Positions 1 to 9,117 of a stretch of 64,000 bases of DNA are shown one piece after another. The notes beneath the pieces were generated by a model, which did no database searches, had not been told where the DNA came from, and saw only the letters and a program-made list of their open reading frames with translations. The translations under genes and the position numbers were made by a program. The stretch is from positions 117,499 to 181,498 of the forward strand of contig DAHUZB010000028.1 in NCBI GenBank assembly GCA_027306785.1, in the 5' to 3' direction. How positions within the stretch are numbered: the stretch's first letter is position 1; each line of letters starts with the position of its first letter. The stretch comes from Vulcanimicrobiota bacterium. GTDB lineage: Bacteria; Vulcanimicrobiota; Vulcanimicrobiia; Vulcanimicrobiales; Vulcanimicrobiaceae.

Positions 1-1
1 C

Positions 2-1252
2 AATCACTCGGTCGCGGGCGCCTGTTCGCTCGCGCTGCGCACGCCGGTCGGCACGATCTTCCACACCGGCGATTTCAAGTTCGACCAGACGCCGATCGAC
101 AACAAACCCGCGGATTTCGCGCGCATCGCGCGCATCGGTGACGAAGGCGTGCTCTGCATGCTCGCCGATTCGACCAACGCGGAGCGCCCCGGACACACCC
201 TCTCCGAGCGTATCGTCGGCGAGGCCTTCACCGCGATCTTCCAGCGCGCGAAAGGACGTATCGTCGTCGCCTCGTTCGCATCCAACGTGCCGCGCCTCCA
301 GCAGGCCGTCGATCACGCGGTGCGATTCGGACGCAAGGTCGCCTTTCTCGGGCGCTCGCTGCAGAACGTGGTGCACTTCTCGAGCGAGCTCGGCTACCTG
401 CGGATTCCGCCGGGTACCGTCATCAAGATCGAAGACGTGGAGAGCTATCCGCCCGAGCAGGTGGTCGTGCTCACGACCGGTTCGCAGGGCGAACCGATGA
501 GCGGTCTCGCGCGCATGTCGGTGCGCGATCACAAAAAGTTCAAGATCGTTCCCGGCGACACGATCGTCATCTCGGCGACCCCGATTCCGGGCAACGAGAA
601 GAGCGTCTACAAGACGATCAACAACCTCTACAAGCTCGGCGCGACGGTGATCCACGGCACCGACGGTCGCTCGCACGTTTCCGGGCATGCATCGCAAGAA
701 GAGCTGCTTCTGATGCTCAACCTGGTGCGACCCGAATTCTTCGTGCCGGTGCACGGCGAGTATCGCATGCTCGTGCAGCACGGTCGACTCGCGGTGCAGA
801 CCGGCGTGGAGAGCGAGAACGTCTTCGTGGTGGAGAACGGGGACGTGCTCGAGTTTACGGCCGAGTACGGCGATAAAGTCGGGAAGACGTACGGCGGCAA
901 CGTGCTCGTCGACGGATCCGATATCGGCGGCGTCGGCGAAGCGGTGCTGCGCGATCGCAAGGCGCTTTCGAACGACGGCGTGATGATGGTCGTCGTCGCG
1001 ATCGACGCCGAGGAGGCCCGCGTGATCGGCGATCCCGATCTGATTTCAAAGGGCGTCTTCTACATTCCCGAATCCGGCGAGATCATCGAGGAACTGCGGG
1101 CCACGCTGCGCGCGGCGCTCAACGAAGTCTCGGTCGAGGCGCTACGCGACGTCAATAGCGTGCGCGAGCACATCCGCAACACGCTCTCGCGCGCGGTGCA
1201 CGCGAAGACCAAGCGCCGTCCGGTCATCGTTCCGGTCGTGATGGAAGTCTAA
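2..1252 (+). CDS. rnj: Ribonuclease J, 5'-truncated by window edge
   Basis: Metallo-beta-lactamase/beta-CASP nuclease; the family has endonuclease and 5'-3' exonuclease activity on mRNA and rRNA precursors in the cytoplasm. The frame is open from base 2, so about 416 C-terminal residues are visible of the usual ~550; the N-terminal HxHxDH metal motif must lie upstream of the window. Visible hallmarks in order are HTGDFKFD with its metal-binding Asp, the beta-CASP Asp in DSTNAERPG, the ASFASNV segment, HVSGHASQEE, FVPVHGEYR with its conserved His, and the C-terminal domain carrying VREHIRNTLSR. The DMT transporter gene starts 7 bases after the stop, so the two are probably co-transcribed. Family assignment is firm; J1 and J2 cannot be told apart. 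Confidence 0.96.
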   Translation, partial: NHSVAGACSLALRTPVGTIFHTGDFKFDQTPIDNKPADFARIARIGDEGVLCMLADSTNAERPGHTLSERIVGEAFTAIFQRAKGRIVVASFASNVPRLQQAVDHAVRFGRKVAFLGRSLQNVVHFSSELGYLRIPPGTVIKIEDVESYPPEQVVVLTTGSQGEPMSGLARMSVRDHKKFKIVPGDTIVISATPIPGNEKSVYKTINNLYKLGATVIHGTDGRSHVSGHASQEELLLMLNLVRPEFFVPVHGEYRMLVQHGRLAVQTGVESENVFVVENGDVLEFTAEYGDKVGKTYGGNVLVDGSDIGGVGEAVLRDRKALSNDGVMMVVVAIDAEEARVIGDPDLISKGVFYIPESGEIIEELRATLRAALNEVSVEALRDVNSVREHIRNTLSRAVHAKTKRRPVIVPVVMEV

Positions 1253-1259
1253 CTCGGCG

Positions 1260-2102
1260 TTGTTCGGGATCGTCTGCAGTTTGATTGCGGCGGTCGCGTA
1301 CGGCGCCGCCGATTTCTGCGGCGGCCTGGCGTCGCGCCGCACCGCGATCCTCGCGGTCGTCGTGCTCTCGCAGCTGGCGGGACTCGTCGTCCTGCTCGTG
1401 GTGCGCCCCTTCATTCCCGCGCACGCGGTGCTCTCCGATGAGCTCTGGGGCGCGCTCGCGGGCATCTGCGGCGGCATCGGCATCGCGCTGCTCTACCATG
1501 CGCTTGCGATCGGGAAGATGGGGGTGGTCTCGCCGATCACCGCGGTGCTCGCCGCCGCCGTTCCGCTCGTGGTCGGCGTCGTGCGCGGCGAGCACCTCAC
1601 CCCGCTGCAAGCGCTCGGGATCGGGATCGCGCTCGTCGCGATCGTGCTGATCTCGGTCTCCACCGAGGAGAGCGGTACGCGCGAGATCGCGACCGCGGGC
1701 GTGCGCGAAGCGATTCTCTCCGGGCTCGTGCTCGGCGCGTTCTACGTGTTTCTCGCGCTGCCGCATCGACGTGCCGGCCTCGATCCGCTGCTCGCGGCGC
1801 GTGCGGCCTCGGTGATGATGCTTGCGCTCGTCGCGTTCGCCGCGCGCACGACCCTTCGTCCGCAGCGCGCGAGTATCGGCTTGATCGTGCTCGGCGGGGT
1901 GCTCGATATGTCCGCGAATGCGCTCTACGTCGCGGCGGCGTATGCCGGATACATCTCGATCGCGGCGGTGCTCACCTCGCTCTATCCGGCGAGTACGGTC
2001 GTGCTCGCGCGCGTCGTGCTGCGCGAACGGCTGCAGCGATCTCAGTGGGCGGGGGTGTTGCTCGCGCTCGTCGGCGTCGGGCTGATCGCGGCACGCGTGT
2101 AG
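1260..2102 (+). CDS. EamA/DMT-superfamily transporter
   Basis: Predicted inner-membrane transporter of 280 residues made almost entirely of hydrophobic helices, about ten, arranged as two EamA-like halves (roughly residues 1-135 and 145-280). The N-terminal half carries the typical helix-1 segment AYGAADFCGGLASR, and the second repeat has GGVLDMSANALYVAA. The family exports or imports small metabolites and the substrate cannot be read from sequence. The start is TTG at 1260, the first start codon after the rnj stop; no clear Shine-Dalgarno precedes it, so translation may be coupled to rnj. Its last 61 bases overlap the end of the convergent glycosyltransferase gene. Confidence 0.85.
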   Translation: MFGIVCSLIAAVAYGAADFCGGLASRRTAILAVVVLSQLAGLVVLLVVRPFIPAHAVLSDELWGALAGICGGIGIALLYHALAIGKMGVVSPITAVLAAAVPLVVGVVRGEHLTPLQALGIGIALVAIVLISVSTEESGTREIATAGVREAILSGLVLGAFYVFLALPHRRAGLDPLLAARAASVMMLALVAFAARTTLRPQRASIGLIVLGGVLDMSANALYVAAAYAGYISIAAVLTSLYPASTVVLARVVLRERLQRSQWAGVLLALVGVGLIAARV

Positions 2103-3223
2103 GCGCGCAGCGTCGCTTCGGCCGCGCGCTCCCAGGTGTAGTCGCGGCGGATACGGGCGGCGAGTTCCGCGCGGCGCGGGGCATCCTCATCGAAGCGATC
2201 CCAGGCGCTGCGTACCGCGCGCTCGATCGAGAACGCATCGCACGGATCGCAGTAATAGGCGCCGTCCCGAAAATACTCGCTCTCGAAGGCGAGATTGCCG
2301 ACGACGACCGCGCGTTCGAGCAGCGCTGCTTCGAGCGAGGCGAGCCCCGGCGACTCGAAGAGGCTCGGCAGCACGTGCACGCGCGCGCCCGCGTACAGAT
2401 GCTTCAATCGCGCGTGCGACATGAACGGATAGTAGTAGACCGGAGCGTTGCGCGTGCTCGCGATCGCGCGCATGCGCGCGAATATCTCCGCATCGGTCGC
2501 CTCCCCGACGAAGACGAGCGGAAGATCGAGGCGCTTGAGCGCGAGCGCGACGAAATCTTGCTGCTTGCGCGCATCGAAGCGGGCGCTCATCAGCACGTAA
2601 GGCCGTGCGCGCAATTCGTCGGGAAGTTCGAGCGGATCGGCATCGGCGAAATCGCGTGCGTCGACCGCGTTCGGGACCACGCCGTACGCGGCGTAGTCGC
2701 CGAGAAAGGTGAAGATCGCGGAGAGCTCCATCCACGAATTCGGGAGAATCAGATCGACGTGTTCGAGGACCGCGCGGCATTCGGCCGTGAACGGATGCGG
2801 CGCGAAGGCCGCGAGCGTGCGGCCGTCGAGCGTAAAGTCGAGCGCCCGCGAAGCGATCGCGCGCAGATCGTTCGCTGCGCTCGCCGGGTCGAGATGCGTC
2901 GCGTCGGGATAGCGGGAGAAAAGCCAGCGGCGCGCCGCGTCCATCCAGCGTAGAAGATGGTGCGGCGCCCAGATCGGCGAGAACGCGATCGGCACGCGGC
3001 CGCGCAGCGGCGCAAGCCGTTCGAGCTGCGGCATCAGCATGTGCGGCACGTGCAGGCTCGTCCATAGATGCACGACGTCGTAGTCGGCGCTCGCGCTTTC
3101 GGCGGGACCGACATCGACGACGACGCCGAGGGCACGGAGCGCCTCGGCGGTTTTGGTCATCTGCACGACGTCGCCGCCGAAGATGCGGTCGGCGTCGCTG
3201 CGGGGGACGAAGAGTGCGCGCAT
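2042..3223 (-). CDS. Glycosyltransferase, family 4 (GT-B fold)
   Basis: A 393-residue GT-B glycosyltransferase transferring a sugar from an activated donor, probably in surface polysaccharide or glycolipid synthesis. The N-terminal half opens with FGGDVVQMTKTAEALRALG, the usual acceptor-side Rossmann start. The C-terminal donor domain shows YVLMSARFDARKQQDF and the FESPGLASLEAALLE segment, which matches the E-x7-E motif of family 4 enzymes. ATG at 3223. The C-terminal tail, rich in Thr/Pro/Ser/Ala, overlaps the convergent transporter gene by 61 bases, so the last ~20 residues may be dispensable. The two downstream PilZ genes are on the same strand, which may suggest c-di-GMP-linked polysaccharide control, but that is inference. 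Confidence 0.85.
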   Translation of the reverse strand: MRALFVPRSDADRIFGGDVVQMTKTAEALRALGVVVDVGPAESASADYDVVHLWTSLHVPHMLMPQLERLAPLRGRVPIAFSPIWAPHHLLRWMDAARRWLFSRYPDATHLDPASAANDLRAIASRALDFTLDGRTLAAFAPHPFTAECRAVLEHVDLILPNSWMELSAIFTFLGDYAAYGVVPNAVDARDFADADPLELPDELRARPYVLMSARFDARKQQDFVALALKRLDLPLVFVGEATDAEIFARMRAIASTRNAPVYYYPFMSHARLKHLYAGARVHVLPSLFESPGLASLEAALLERAVVVGNLAFESEYFRDGAYYCDPCDAFSIERAVRSAWDRFDEDAPRRAELAARIRRDYTWERAAEATLRAYTRAAISPTPTSASNTPAH

Positions 3224-3242
3224 GCTGCGCGTTGCTTCGCAG

Positions 3243-4118
3243 TTAGGCGTTGCGAATCTTCGAGAGTTGGACCGCGTGGGTGAAGCGCGCGATCTCCTCG
3301 CGCGAGTAGCCGTCGATCTCGAGGAAGGCGACGCCGTAGACTTCGCGGTCGCGCACCGGCTGGAAGCGCGTGACGACGCGTCCGCGCAGGCGCATCTCTT
3401 CGAACGGACGGCGCAGATCGGGGCGGCCGGTGCGGCGCGGCGACGAACCGGATATGTCGAGGACCGCGGTCTCTTCGGGGTAGGCCTCGAGCACGCTCGA
3501 GGGCAGCGTGAAGCGCATCTCCACGAGCGCGCCGATCGGTAGCGGCTGCCCGCAGTTCATGCGCACGCCGGTGCTCGAGATGTCGCCGATACGCGCCTCG
3601 CTCCAGTCGTCGCCCTCTTTGCGATACCGCACCGGGAAGGCGCTGAGCGCGCGGTAGCTGCCGCGGCGTTCGCGATCGGTCGTAGGCAGCGCGTCGATCG
3701 CGCGCTGGATCGAGCGCGAGGCGGCGGCGCGGCGTTCGAGCTCGCGAATCGCGCGCGCGAGCGCGTCGACCTGCGCCTCACCCATCACGTCGAAGGTGAG
3801 GAAGTACTCGAAGCGGGCGCCGGCCGAGGCGTTGCGGCGCGCCTCGACCCGTGCGTTGACGGTCATCGTCGTGCCGCCGAGCCCGAGATCGAACTCGACC
3901 TCGGTCCCGCGCTCCATGAGCACGAGCGAACGAATCTTGGCGCCGCGACCTGTTACCTCCATCAGCGTGCCGTAGACGGGCGCAGGCAGGCGCCGCACGC
4001 TCATGACGACCGGCATCTCGAGCGAGTGTCCGTGGGTGGGCATCTGCGCCGGAGCCGCCGCGGGTGTGGGAGCGGCGGCCGTCGAGGTCGTGTTCGAGCG
4101 TTTAGGAATCCAGGTCAT
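3243..4118 (-). CDS. Tandem PilZ-domain protein (N-terminal domain degenerate)
   Basis: A 291-residue cytoplasmic protein with two PilZ-like modules joined by a charged helix (ELERRAAASRS...). PilZ domains bind cyclic di-GMP through RxxxR and (D/N)xSxxG. The C-terminal module has both (RRGSYR and DISSTG). The N-terminal module keeps the fold pattern (LPAPVYGTLMEVTGRGAKIRS) but lacks RxxxR and a clean DxSxxG, so it probably does not bind the nucleotide. The ATG at 4118 has GGAGG eight bases upstream. A paralog lies 21 bases upstream on the same strand, and both end with nearly the same EEIARFTHAVQL tail. Likely a c-di-GMP effector for motility or polysaccharide output; the target is unknown. 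Confidence 0.82.
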   Translation of the reverse strand: MTWIPKRSNTTSTAAAPTPAAAPAQMPTHGHSLEMPVVMSVRRLPAPVYGTLMEVTGRGAKIRSLVLMERGTEVEFDLGLGGTTMTVNARVEARRNASAGARFEYFLTFDVMGEAQVDALARAIRELERRAAASRSIQRAIDALPTTDRERRGSYRALSAFPVRYRKEGDDWSEARIGDISSTGVRMNCGQPLPIGALVEMRFTLPSSVLEAYPEETAVLDISGSSPRRTGRPDLRRPFEEMRLRGRVVTRFQPVRDREVYGVAFLEIDGYSREEIARFTHAVQLSKIRNA

Positions 4119-4139
4119 TGTCGTCCCCTCCGAGGGATG

Positions 4140-5012
4140 TTATTCAGATCGCAGCCGTGCGAGCTGGACGGCGTGCGTGAATCGAGCGATCTCCTCACGC
4201 TGATAGCCGTCGATATCGGTGAACTGTACGCCGAAGACTTCGCGCCCGCGGGTGGGCTGGAAGCGTGAGACGACACGACCCGAGATCGTCATTTCTTCGA
4301 ATGGGCGGCGGTTGTCGGGAATGCGCACCTGGCGCGGCCCGAACGGGGTGATCTCCGTCCGCTGCGAGGCGGGCGGAAAGACGGCGAGCACGCTGTTGGG
4401 CAGGGCGAAGCGTAGCTCGACGTGCGTGCCGAGCGCGATCGGTTCCTGACACATCAGGCGCAGCCCGCCGGTTGAGATGTCGTTGGCCTCGGCGACGATC
4501 GAGGGCTTGCCGGGCAGCCGATAGCGGACCGGGAACGCGACCATCGTGCGCACGCTGCCGCGTCGCTGCTTGCTCTTCGGCGTCGGCGCAGCCGCCCGTG
4601 CCGGTTCCTTGGACTCGGCGCGCGTGAGCGCTTCGCGGCGCTGCATCTCGTGGATCTCGCGGGCCAGCGCCGCGCGCTCGGTGTTGCTCATGCGCGAGAA
4701 GTTGACGCCGTACTCGTAGCCGCCCGCGTTCGGTGGGGTGGCACGCGTCACGATGCGTCCTTTGAGCGGCATCGGTGCCGCGCCCGGACGCGAGCGCAGT
4801 TCGAAGTTCACGTCGCGGTCGCGCTCGATGAGGATCAGCGAGCGCAGCCGGCAGCCGGTCTCCGAGATGTTGATCAAGGTCCCGTACACGGGCGCGGGAA
4901 GACCGCTCACCTCGATCGCGATCGGGAGTTCAATCGACTGCCGGTAGAAACGCCGCTGATTGCTCCGTTCTAAGCCTTGAACGGAGCGGCGCGAGACCCA
5001 TAGCATCCTCAT
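4140..5012 (-). CDS. Tandem PilZ-domain protein (two intact motifs)
   Basis: A 290-residue paralog of the adjacent PilZ gene. Both modules appear able to bind cyclic di-GMP: the first has RRFYR with NISETG, the second RRGSVR with DISTGG. A basic, Ala/Pro-rich linker separates them, around residues 130-155. The C-terminal EEIARFTHAVQLARLRSE tail matches the paralog closely, pointing to a local duplication. Start taken as ATG 5012; ATG 5006 is also possible and neither has a strong Shine-Dalgarno. It is first of a probable two-gene unit, with the promoter expected between 5013 and 5085. Confidence 0.82.
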   Translation of the reverse strand: MRMLWVSRRSVQGLERSNQRRFYRQSIELPIAIEVSGLPAPVYGTLINISETGCRLRSLILIERDRDVNFELRSRPGAAPMPLKGRIVTRATPPNAGGYEYGVNFSRMSNTERAALAREIHEMQRREALTRAESKEPARAAAPTPKSKQRRGSVRTMVAFPVRYRLPGKPSIVAEANDISTGGLRLMCQEPIALGTHVELRFALPNSVLAVFPPASQRTEITPFGPRQVRIPDNRRPFEEMTISGRVVSRFQPTRGREVFGVQFTDIDGYQREEIARFTHAVQLARLRSE

Positions 5013-5085
5013 GTAGAGATCGGCCCCCCCAATCAGGCTCCTTAACGAATCGCTTACGCGGGATGAGTTGAAGGTCCCGGGTTTA

Positions 5086-5105
5086 TCGAAACTTTACAGT
5101 TTCGA
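5086..5105 (-). terminator. Hairpin after the dehydrogenase gene
   Basis: A perfect 8-bp stem, TCGAAACT/AGTTTCGA, with a 4-base loop lies just after the stop codon of the minus-strand dehydrogenase. There is no long T run, so termination strength is uncertain. Confidence 0.45.
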
Positions 5106-5109
5106 CTCG

Positions 5110-6186
5110 CTACAGCGTCGACCATACATCCAATTTGCGGCGTACTCCCTCGATGACCGCGTCGGTGAACTCGGTGGTTCCGGCGCTGCCGCCGAGATCG
5201 GCGGTCGCCGTGCCTTCGTGCACCGCTTCGAGCGCGGCCTCGTAAACGGCGCGCGAAGCGTTGGCCGCGCGGCGATCGTCGACGTACGAGAGCAGCGCGC
5301 CCGCCGCGAGGATCATCGCGAGCGGATTGGCGACGTTCTTTCCGAAGAGGCGTGGCGCGGTTCCGTGCGGCGCCTCGGCCATCACGACCGAGGGTTTGAG
5401 ATCGGCGTCGAACGAGAGCAGCACCGATTCGGCGCCGGCGATCGAACCGAAGAGCTGCATGACCAGGTCCGAGAGGCAGTCGCCGTCGCGATTGAGCGAG
5501 GGGATCACGAGCGGATGATCGCCCGCGTTCGAGAGGAGCAGCGCGTAGGTCGCATCGATCAACTGCGGCTCGTAGGGAACCTCCGGATGGCGCGCGGCGG
5601 CTGCGTCCATCTCTTCTTTGAGCATCCCTTCGTACACCGGGCTCACCGTGTACTTGGGTCCGCCGAAGACCTTGGCGCCCGTTTTCTTGGCGTGCTCGAA
5701 GGCGTACTCGGAGACGAAGCGGCAGACGCTGCGCGAGATGACCTCGGTGCGATAGGCGACCTCATCGACGCCTTCGCCCTCGCGCCACTCCTTGGCGCCG
5801 TAGGCGTCTCCCACGGCCATGCGCACGACCGAGATCGGCGCGTGGATGCCCGCGACCGGACGCACGCGCGGCAGTTTCCGGCCGGTGCGCACGATCACTT
5901 TGCCGTCGATCGCCTTGCGCAGGATCGCGTTCGGCGAGCCGACATCGCCTTTGATCTCGGGCGTGATCGTCGCCGCTTTGAGTCCGAGCTTGTGAACGAG
6001 CATCGCGGCGGCTGCATCGTGCACCACCTGATTGTTCGTCGCCCGTCGGTTTTCGAGCGAGAGATCGTAGTGCTCGAACGCGAGATCGATGTCGATGACC
6101 GATTTGTCGAGGACGCGCAGCGATTCGGCGAGCAGTTCTTGTCCGGTCTGGTCGCCTTCCAGAACGACGATCGTGGGATTAGGCAA
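5110..6186 (-). CDS. Isocitrate/isopropylmalate-family dehydrogenase
   Basis: A 358-residue NAD(P)-dependent oxidative decarboxylase of the isocitrate/isopropylmalate/homoisocitrate family, acting on a (2R,3S)-hydroxyacid in the cytoplasm. Recognisable parts are VVLEGDQTGQELL at the N-terminus, the substrate-loop region SLENRRATNNQVV, KVIVRTGRKLPRV, and the metal/cofactor region AEAPHGTAPRLFGKNVANP. I chose TTG 6186 because AGGAG lies five bases upstream and homologous sequence starts there. The same frame stays open for 769 more codons antisense to ftsK, which is a codon-bias artefact. Isocitrate is the likeliest substrate, but isopropylmalate cannot be excluded. It is divergent from ftsK across 30-36 bases. 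Confidence 0.85.
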   Translation of the reverse strand: MPNPTIVVLEGDQTGQELLAESLRVLDKSVIDIDLAFEHYDLSLENRRATNNQVVHDAAAAMLVHKLGLKAATITPEIKGDVGSPNAILRKAIDGKVIVRTGRKLPRVRPVAGIHAPISVVRMAVGDAYGAKEWREGEGVDEVAYRTEVISRSVCRFVSEYAFEHAKKTGAKVFGGPKYTVSPVYEGMLKEEMDAAAARHPEVPYEPQLIDATYALLLSNAGDHPLVIPSLNRDGDCLSDLVMQLFGSIAGAESVLLSFDADLKPSVVMAEAPHGTAPRLFGKNVANPLAMILAAGALLSYVDDRRAANASRAVYEAALEAVHEGTATADLGGSAGTTEFTDAVIEGVRRKLDVWSTL

Positions 6187-6222
6187 GTGAACTCCTAGTG
6201 TGACGACGAAACGACAGTGACC

Positions 6223-8478
6223 ATGGCTCGCGTACGCCGCAAGGCGAGTGCAAAAAAACTCAATCTCGAGATCGTCGGGATCGCCGCAATCGGAGCCGCG
6301 CTCCTCTTCGGCATTGCGCTCGCGGTGCCGGAGCACGCGGGCAACGTCGGCCGCTTCATCGCGGGCGGGTTGCGCCACTACTTTGGAGGAGCAGCCCCGC
6401 TTTTCCCGGTCCTCGTCGCGCTCTTCGGCGCGATCATCTTCCTTGAAATCAATGTTCCGCGCATGATCGCGGGGCTCGGCAGCGCGGCGCTCGCGTATTT
6501 TCTGCTGATCGACGCCGCGTTCGGCGCGGGCGGAACGCGGCGCGGCGGTCTGGTCGGCGGGAGCACCTGGTCGGCGCTTGCGAGTTTGGTCGGAGCGATC
6601 GGCGCATGGGTCGTGCTCGCGCTCATCGCGCTCACCCTCACGCTCTATCTCACGAACGCGAGCCTGAAAAAGATGATCGGCTGGCTGCTGATGCTGTTCG
6701 CACGGCTGCGCCCGGCCGAGATGCCGAAGCTGCGTGTGAGCCTGCCCGAAGGGCACGGCTCGCTGCGCGAGGCCTTCGCGCTGCCCAAGCCCGAGCCGCG
6801 TACGAAGCGCGCTCCCAAGCCCGCCGCCTTCGATGTCGACGAACCCGAAGAGGTCGAGGAGGAGGACGACGACGACTCCGGACCCGTCGTCGCGGTCTCG
6901 CAGGTCTTCGCGCCGGTCGCACCGCCGCCGGTTCCGGTTCCGGTGCGCCCCGTGCAGCGCGTCGAGGAGCCGGTGGTCGGCGACTACGAATCGGCCGATT
7001 TGGTCGCGGTGCGCAGCGAGCCCGGCGAGGGGCGCGTCTACAAGCTGCCCGACCTGCATCTCTTCGATCCGCCGCAAGCGCAGGTCGTCGACGACTCCAA
7101 CCGCGCGCACGTGCTCGAAGACACCCTCGGCAGCTTCGGTGTCGGTGCGAAGGTGACGCACATCGAGCGCGGCCCGTCGATCACGCGCTACGAGTTGAAG
7201 CCCGATCGCGGCGTCAAGATCTCGAAGATCGCTTCGCTCGCCGACGATCTCGCGCTCGCGCTCGCGGCCACGAGCGTGCGCATCGAGGCTCCGATTCCGG
7301 GGAAGTCGGCGGTCGGCATCGAGGTGCCCAACAGCACCGTCTCGGTCGTCGCGATCCGTGAGATTCTCGATGCGCTGCCGAATCGCGGCACGGTCCCGCC
7401 GCTCTGGATGGCGCTCGGCAAGGATATCACCGGGCGCCCGGTCTTCGGCGATCTCGGCAAGATGCCGCATTTGCTCGTGGCGGGCGCGACCGGTTCGGGA
7501 AAATCGGTCTGTCTCAACACGATCATCGCCTCGCTGCTCGTCTCGGCGACACCCGACCAGGTGCAGTTGCTGATGATCGATCCCAAGCGCGTCGAGCTCA
7601 CCGTCTACAACGGCATCCCGCATCTCATCAAGGACGTGATCACCGACGCGCGGATGGCCGCGGGCGCGCTCTTCGAGATGACCAAGGAGATGGACGTTCG
7701 GTACGAGCGTTTCGCCAAGGCGGGCGTGCGCAAGATCGAAGAGTATAACGCGAAGTTTCCCGACGAGAAACTGCCCTACGTCGTGATCGTGATCGATGAG
7801 TTGGCCGATTTGATGCTGGTGGCGCCCGCCAAGGTGGAGACCACGATCATGCGTCTCGCACAGCTCGCGCGCGCGACCGGCATCCATCTGATCGTCGCGA
7901 CGCAGCGTCCGTCGGTCGACGTCATCACCGGTCTCATCAAGGCGAACATTCCGTCGCGCATCGCGTTCGCGGTGAGTTCGCAGGTCGATTCGCGCACGAT
8001 TCTCGATATGGCGGGCGCGGAGCGCCTGCTCGGGCGCGGCGACATGCTCTACCTGCCGATCGACGCGCCGAAGCCGATTCGCGCTCAGGGTGCACTGATC
8101 ACCGGCAGCGAGGTCAATCGACTCGTCGAGTTCTGGGCCAAACAGTCGCGGCCCGAGAACCTGCTCGACGTGGAGGTGATGCCCGTCTCCGACGACGACG
8201 AGAAGGGCAAGCGCGAGAGCGACCCGCTCTGCTACGACGCCGCGAAGTTCATCATCGAGACCAACTACGCGTCGACCGCGCAGTTGCAGTCGCAGTTCTC
8301 GATCGGTCATCCGCGCGCGGTTCGCCTGATGAAGCAGCTCGAAGACTTCAAGGTGGTCGGACCGCACGAAGGCACGAAGCCGCGCAAGATCCTCATCGGG
8401 CTCGGAGAGCTCGAGGTGATCGCGTCGCGCCTGGGCAAGAGCGACGACGGTCAGACCGAGCTCTTTGCCGATGCCTGA
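6223..8478 (+). CDS. ftsK: DNA translocase FtsK/SpoIIIE
   Basis: Septal DNA pump that clears chromosome dimers and DNA from the closing division septum. From ATG 6223 it is 751 residues; GTG 6217 is two codons earlier in frame. The N-terminus has four predicted membrane helices (about residues 15-150), then an acidic linker (EEVEEEDDDD) and a Pro-rich stretch. The motor follows with Walker A GATGSGKS near residue 421 and Walker B VVIVIDELADLM. The end is a winged-helix gamma domain (AAKFIIETNYASTAQLQ...) that reads KOPS-type sequences in the family. It overlaps the downstream PAP2 gene by eight bases. Length and order match SpoIIIE-type proteins. Confidence 0.96.
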   Translation: MARVRRKASAKKLNLEIVGIAAIGAALLFGIALAVPEHAGNVGRFIAGGLRHYFGGAAPLFPVLVALFGAIIFLEINVPRMIAGLGSAALAYFLLIDAAFGAGGTRRGGLVGGSTWSALASLVGAIGAWVVLALIALTLTLYLTNASLKKMIGWLLMLFARLRPAEMPKLRVSLPEGHGSLREAFALPKPEPRTKRAPKPAAFDVDEPEEVEEEDDDDSGPVVAVSQVFAPVAPPPVPVPVRPVQRVEEPVVGDYESADLVAVRSEPGEGRVYKLPDLHLFDPPQAQVVDDSNRAHVLEDTLGSFGVGAKVTHIERGPSITRYELKPDRGVKISKIASLADDLALALAATSVRIEAPIPGKSAVGIEVPNSTVSVVAIREILDALPNRGTVPPLWMALGKDITGRPVFGDLGKMPHLLVAGATGSGKSVCLNTIIASLLVSATPDQVQLLMIDPKRVELTVYNGIPHLIKDVITDARMAAGALFEMTKEMDVRYERFAKAGVRKIEEYNAKFPDEKLPYVVIVIDELADLMLVAPAKVETTIMRLAQLARATGIHLIVATQRPSVDVITGLIKANIPSRIAFAVSSQVDSRTILDMAGAERLLGRGDMLYLPIDAPKPIRAQGALITGSEVNRLVEFWAKQSRPENLLDVEVMPVSDDDEKGKRESDPLCYDAAKFIIETNYASTAQLQSQFSIGHPRAVRLMKQLEDFKVVGPHEGTKPRKILIGLGELEVIASRLGKSDDGQTELFADA

Positions 8479-9109
8479 CGCGCGCCGGCGCATCGCCGCC
8501 GCGGCTCTCGCCCTGGTCGCGGCCGGATGCGTGCTGCTGCTCGGACATGCGGTCGGACGCGCTCCCGATCCCGCCGTGCTGATGCGCCTCGAACACGCGT
8601 GGGTGAATCACTCCACGCTCGTCGCGTGGTGGATCACCTGGTGCGGCTATGCCTACGTGCTCGCTCCGCTCGCGGTCGTCACCATCGTCGTGGCCGTCCG
8701 GTACCCGGCGTGGCGCCCGCGCGTCATCTTCGCGATCGTCGCGTTGCTGCTCGCCTGGCGCGGCGCCGACCTGCTACAGCACATCTTCATGCGCCCGCGC
8801 CGTTTGGACTGGGTGGTCAAGCACGAAACCTCGTTCTCGTTCCCGAGCTCGCATGCGGCGGTCTCGACCGGGTTCTATCTGCTCTGGTCGATGTTCATCG
8901 CCCGCAGCTCGCTGCGGTACCGAGCGATGGGGGCGAGCCTCCTTGCATTGCTTACCGTCGCGATCTGGTGGTCGCGCCTGGCGCTCGGGGCGCATTATCT
9001 GACCGATATCCTGGGCGGAGCGCTCTGGGCGGTCGCGGTCATCGCGGCGCTCGCCGCGGCGCTACCGATAAACGTCTTCGAGGGGCCGCGCGCGACCTCT
9101 TTAGAATAG
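8471..9109 (+). CDS. PAP2-family membrane phosphatase
   Basis: A 212-residue integral membrane lipid phosphatase, probably acting on undecaprenyl pyrophosphate or phosphatidic/phosphatidylglycerol phosphate at the outer face of the inner membrane. The catalytic signature is split in the usual way: a basic RPRRLDWVVK segment, SFPSSHAAVSTG with the PSGH-type His, and SRLALGAHYLTDILGG with the nucleophile-activating His and Asp. About six hydrophobic helices surround them. ATG 8471 overlaps the ftsK stop as ATGCCTGA, giving coupled translation; TTG 8465 is a weaker alternative. Substrate is not decidable from sequence. Confidence 0.88.
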   Translation: MPDARRRIAAAALALVAAGCVLLLGHAVGRAPDPAVLMRLEHAWVNHSTLVAWWITWCGYAYVLAPLAVVTIVVAVRYPAWRPRVIFAIVALLLAWRGADLLQHIFMRPRRLDWVVKHETSFSFPSSHAAVSTGFYLLWSMFIARSSLRYRAMGASLLALLTVAIWWSRLALGAHYLTDILGGALWAVAVIAALAAALPINVFEGPRATSLE

Positions 9110-9117
9110 GTGCCACG

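Noticed and set aside
6187..8493. Long open frame on the minus strand antisense to ftsK, in line with the dehydrogenase
   Set aside because: Arg/Asp/His-rich translation with no domain; a mirror of the third-position GC bias of ftsK. Real homology begins at TTG 6186.
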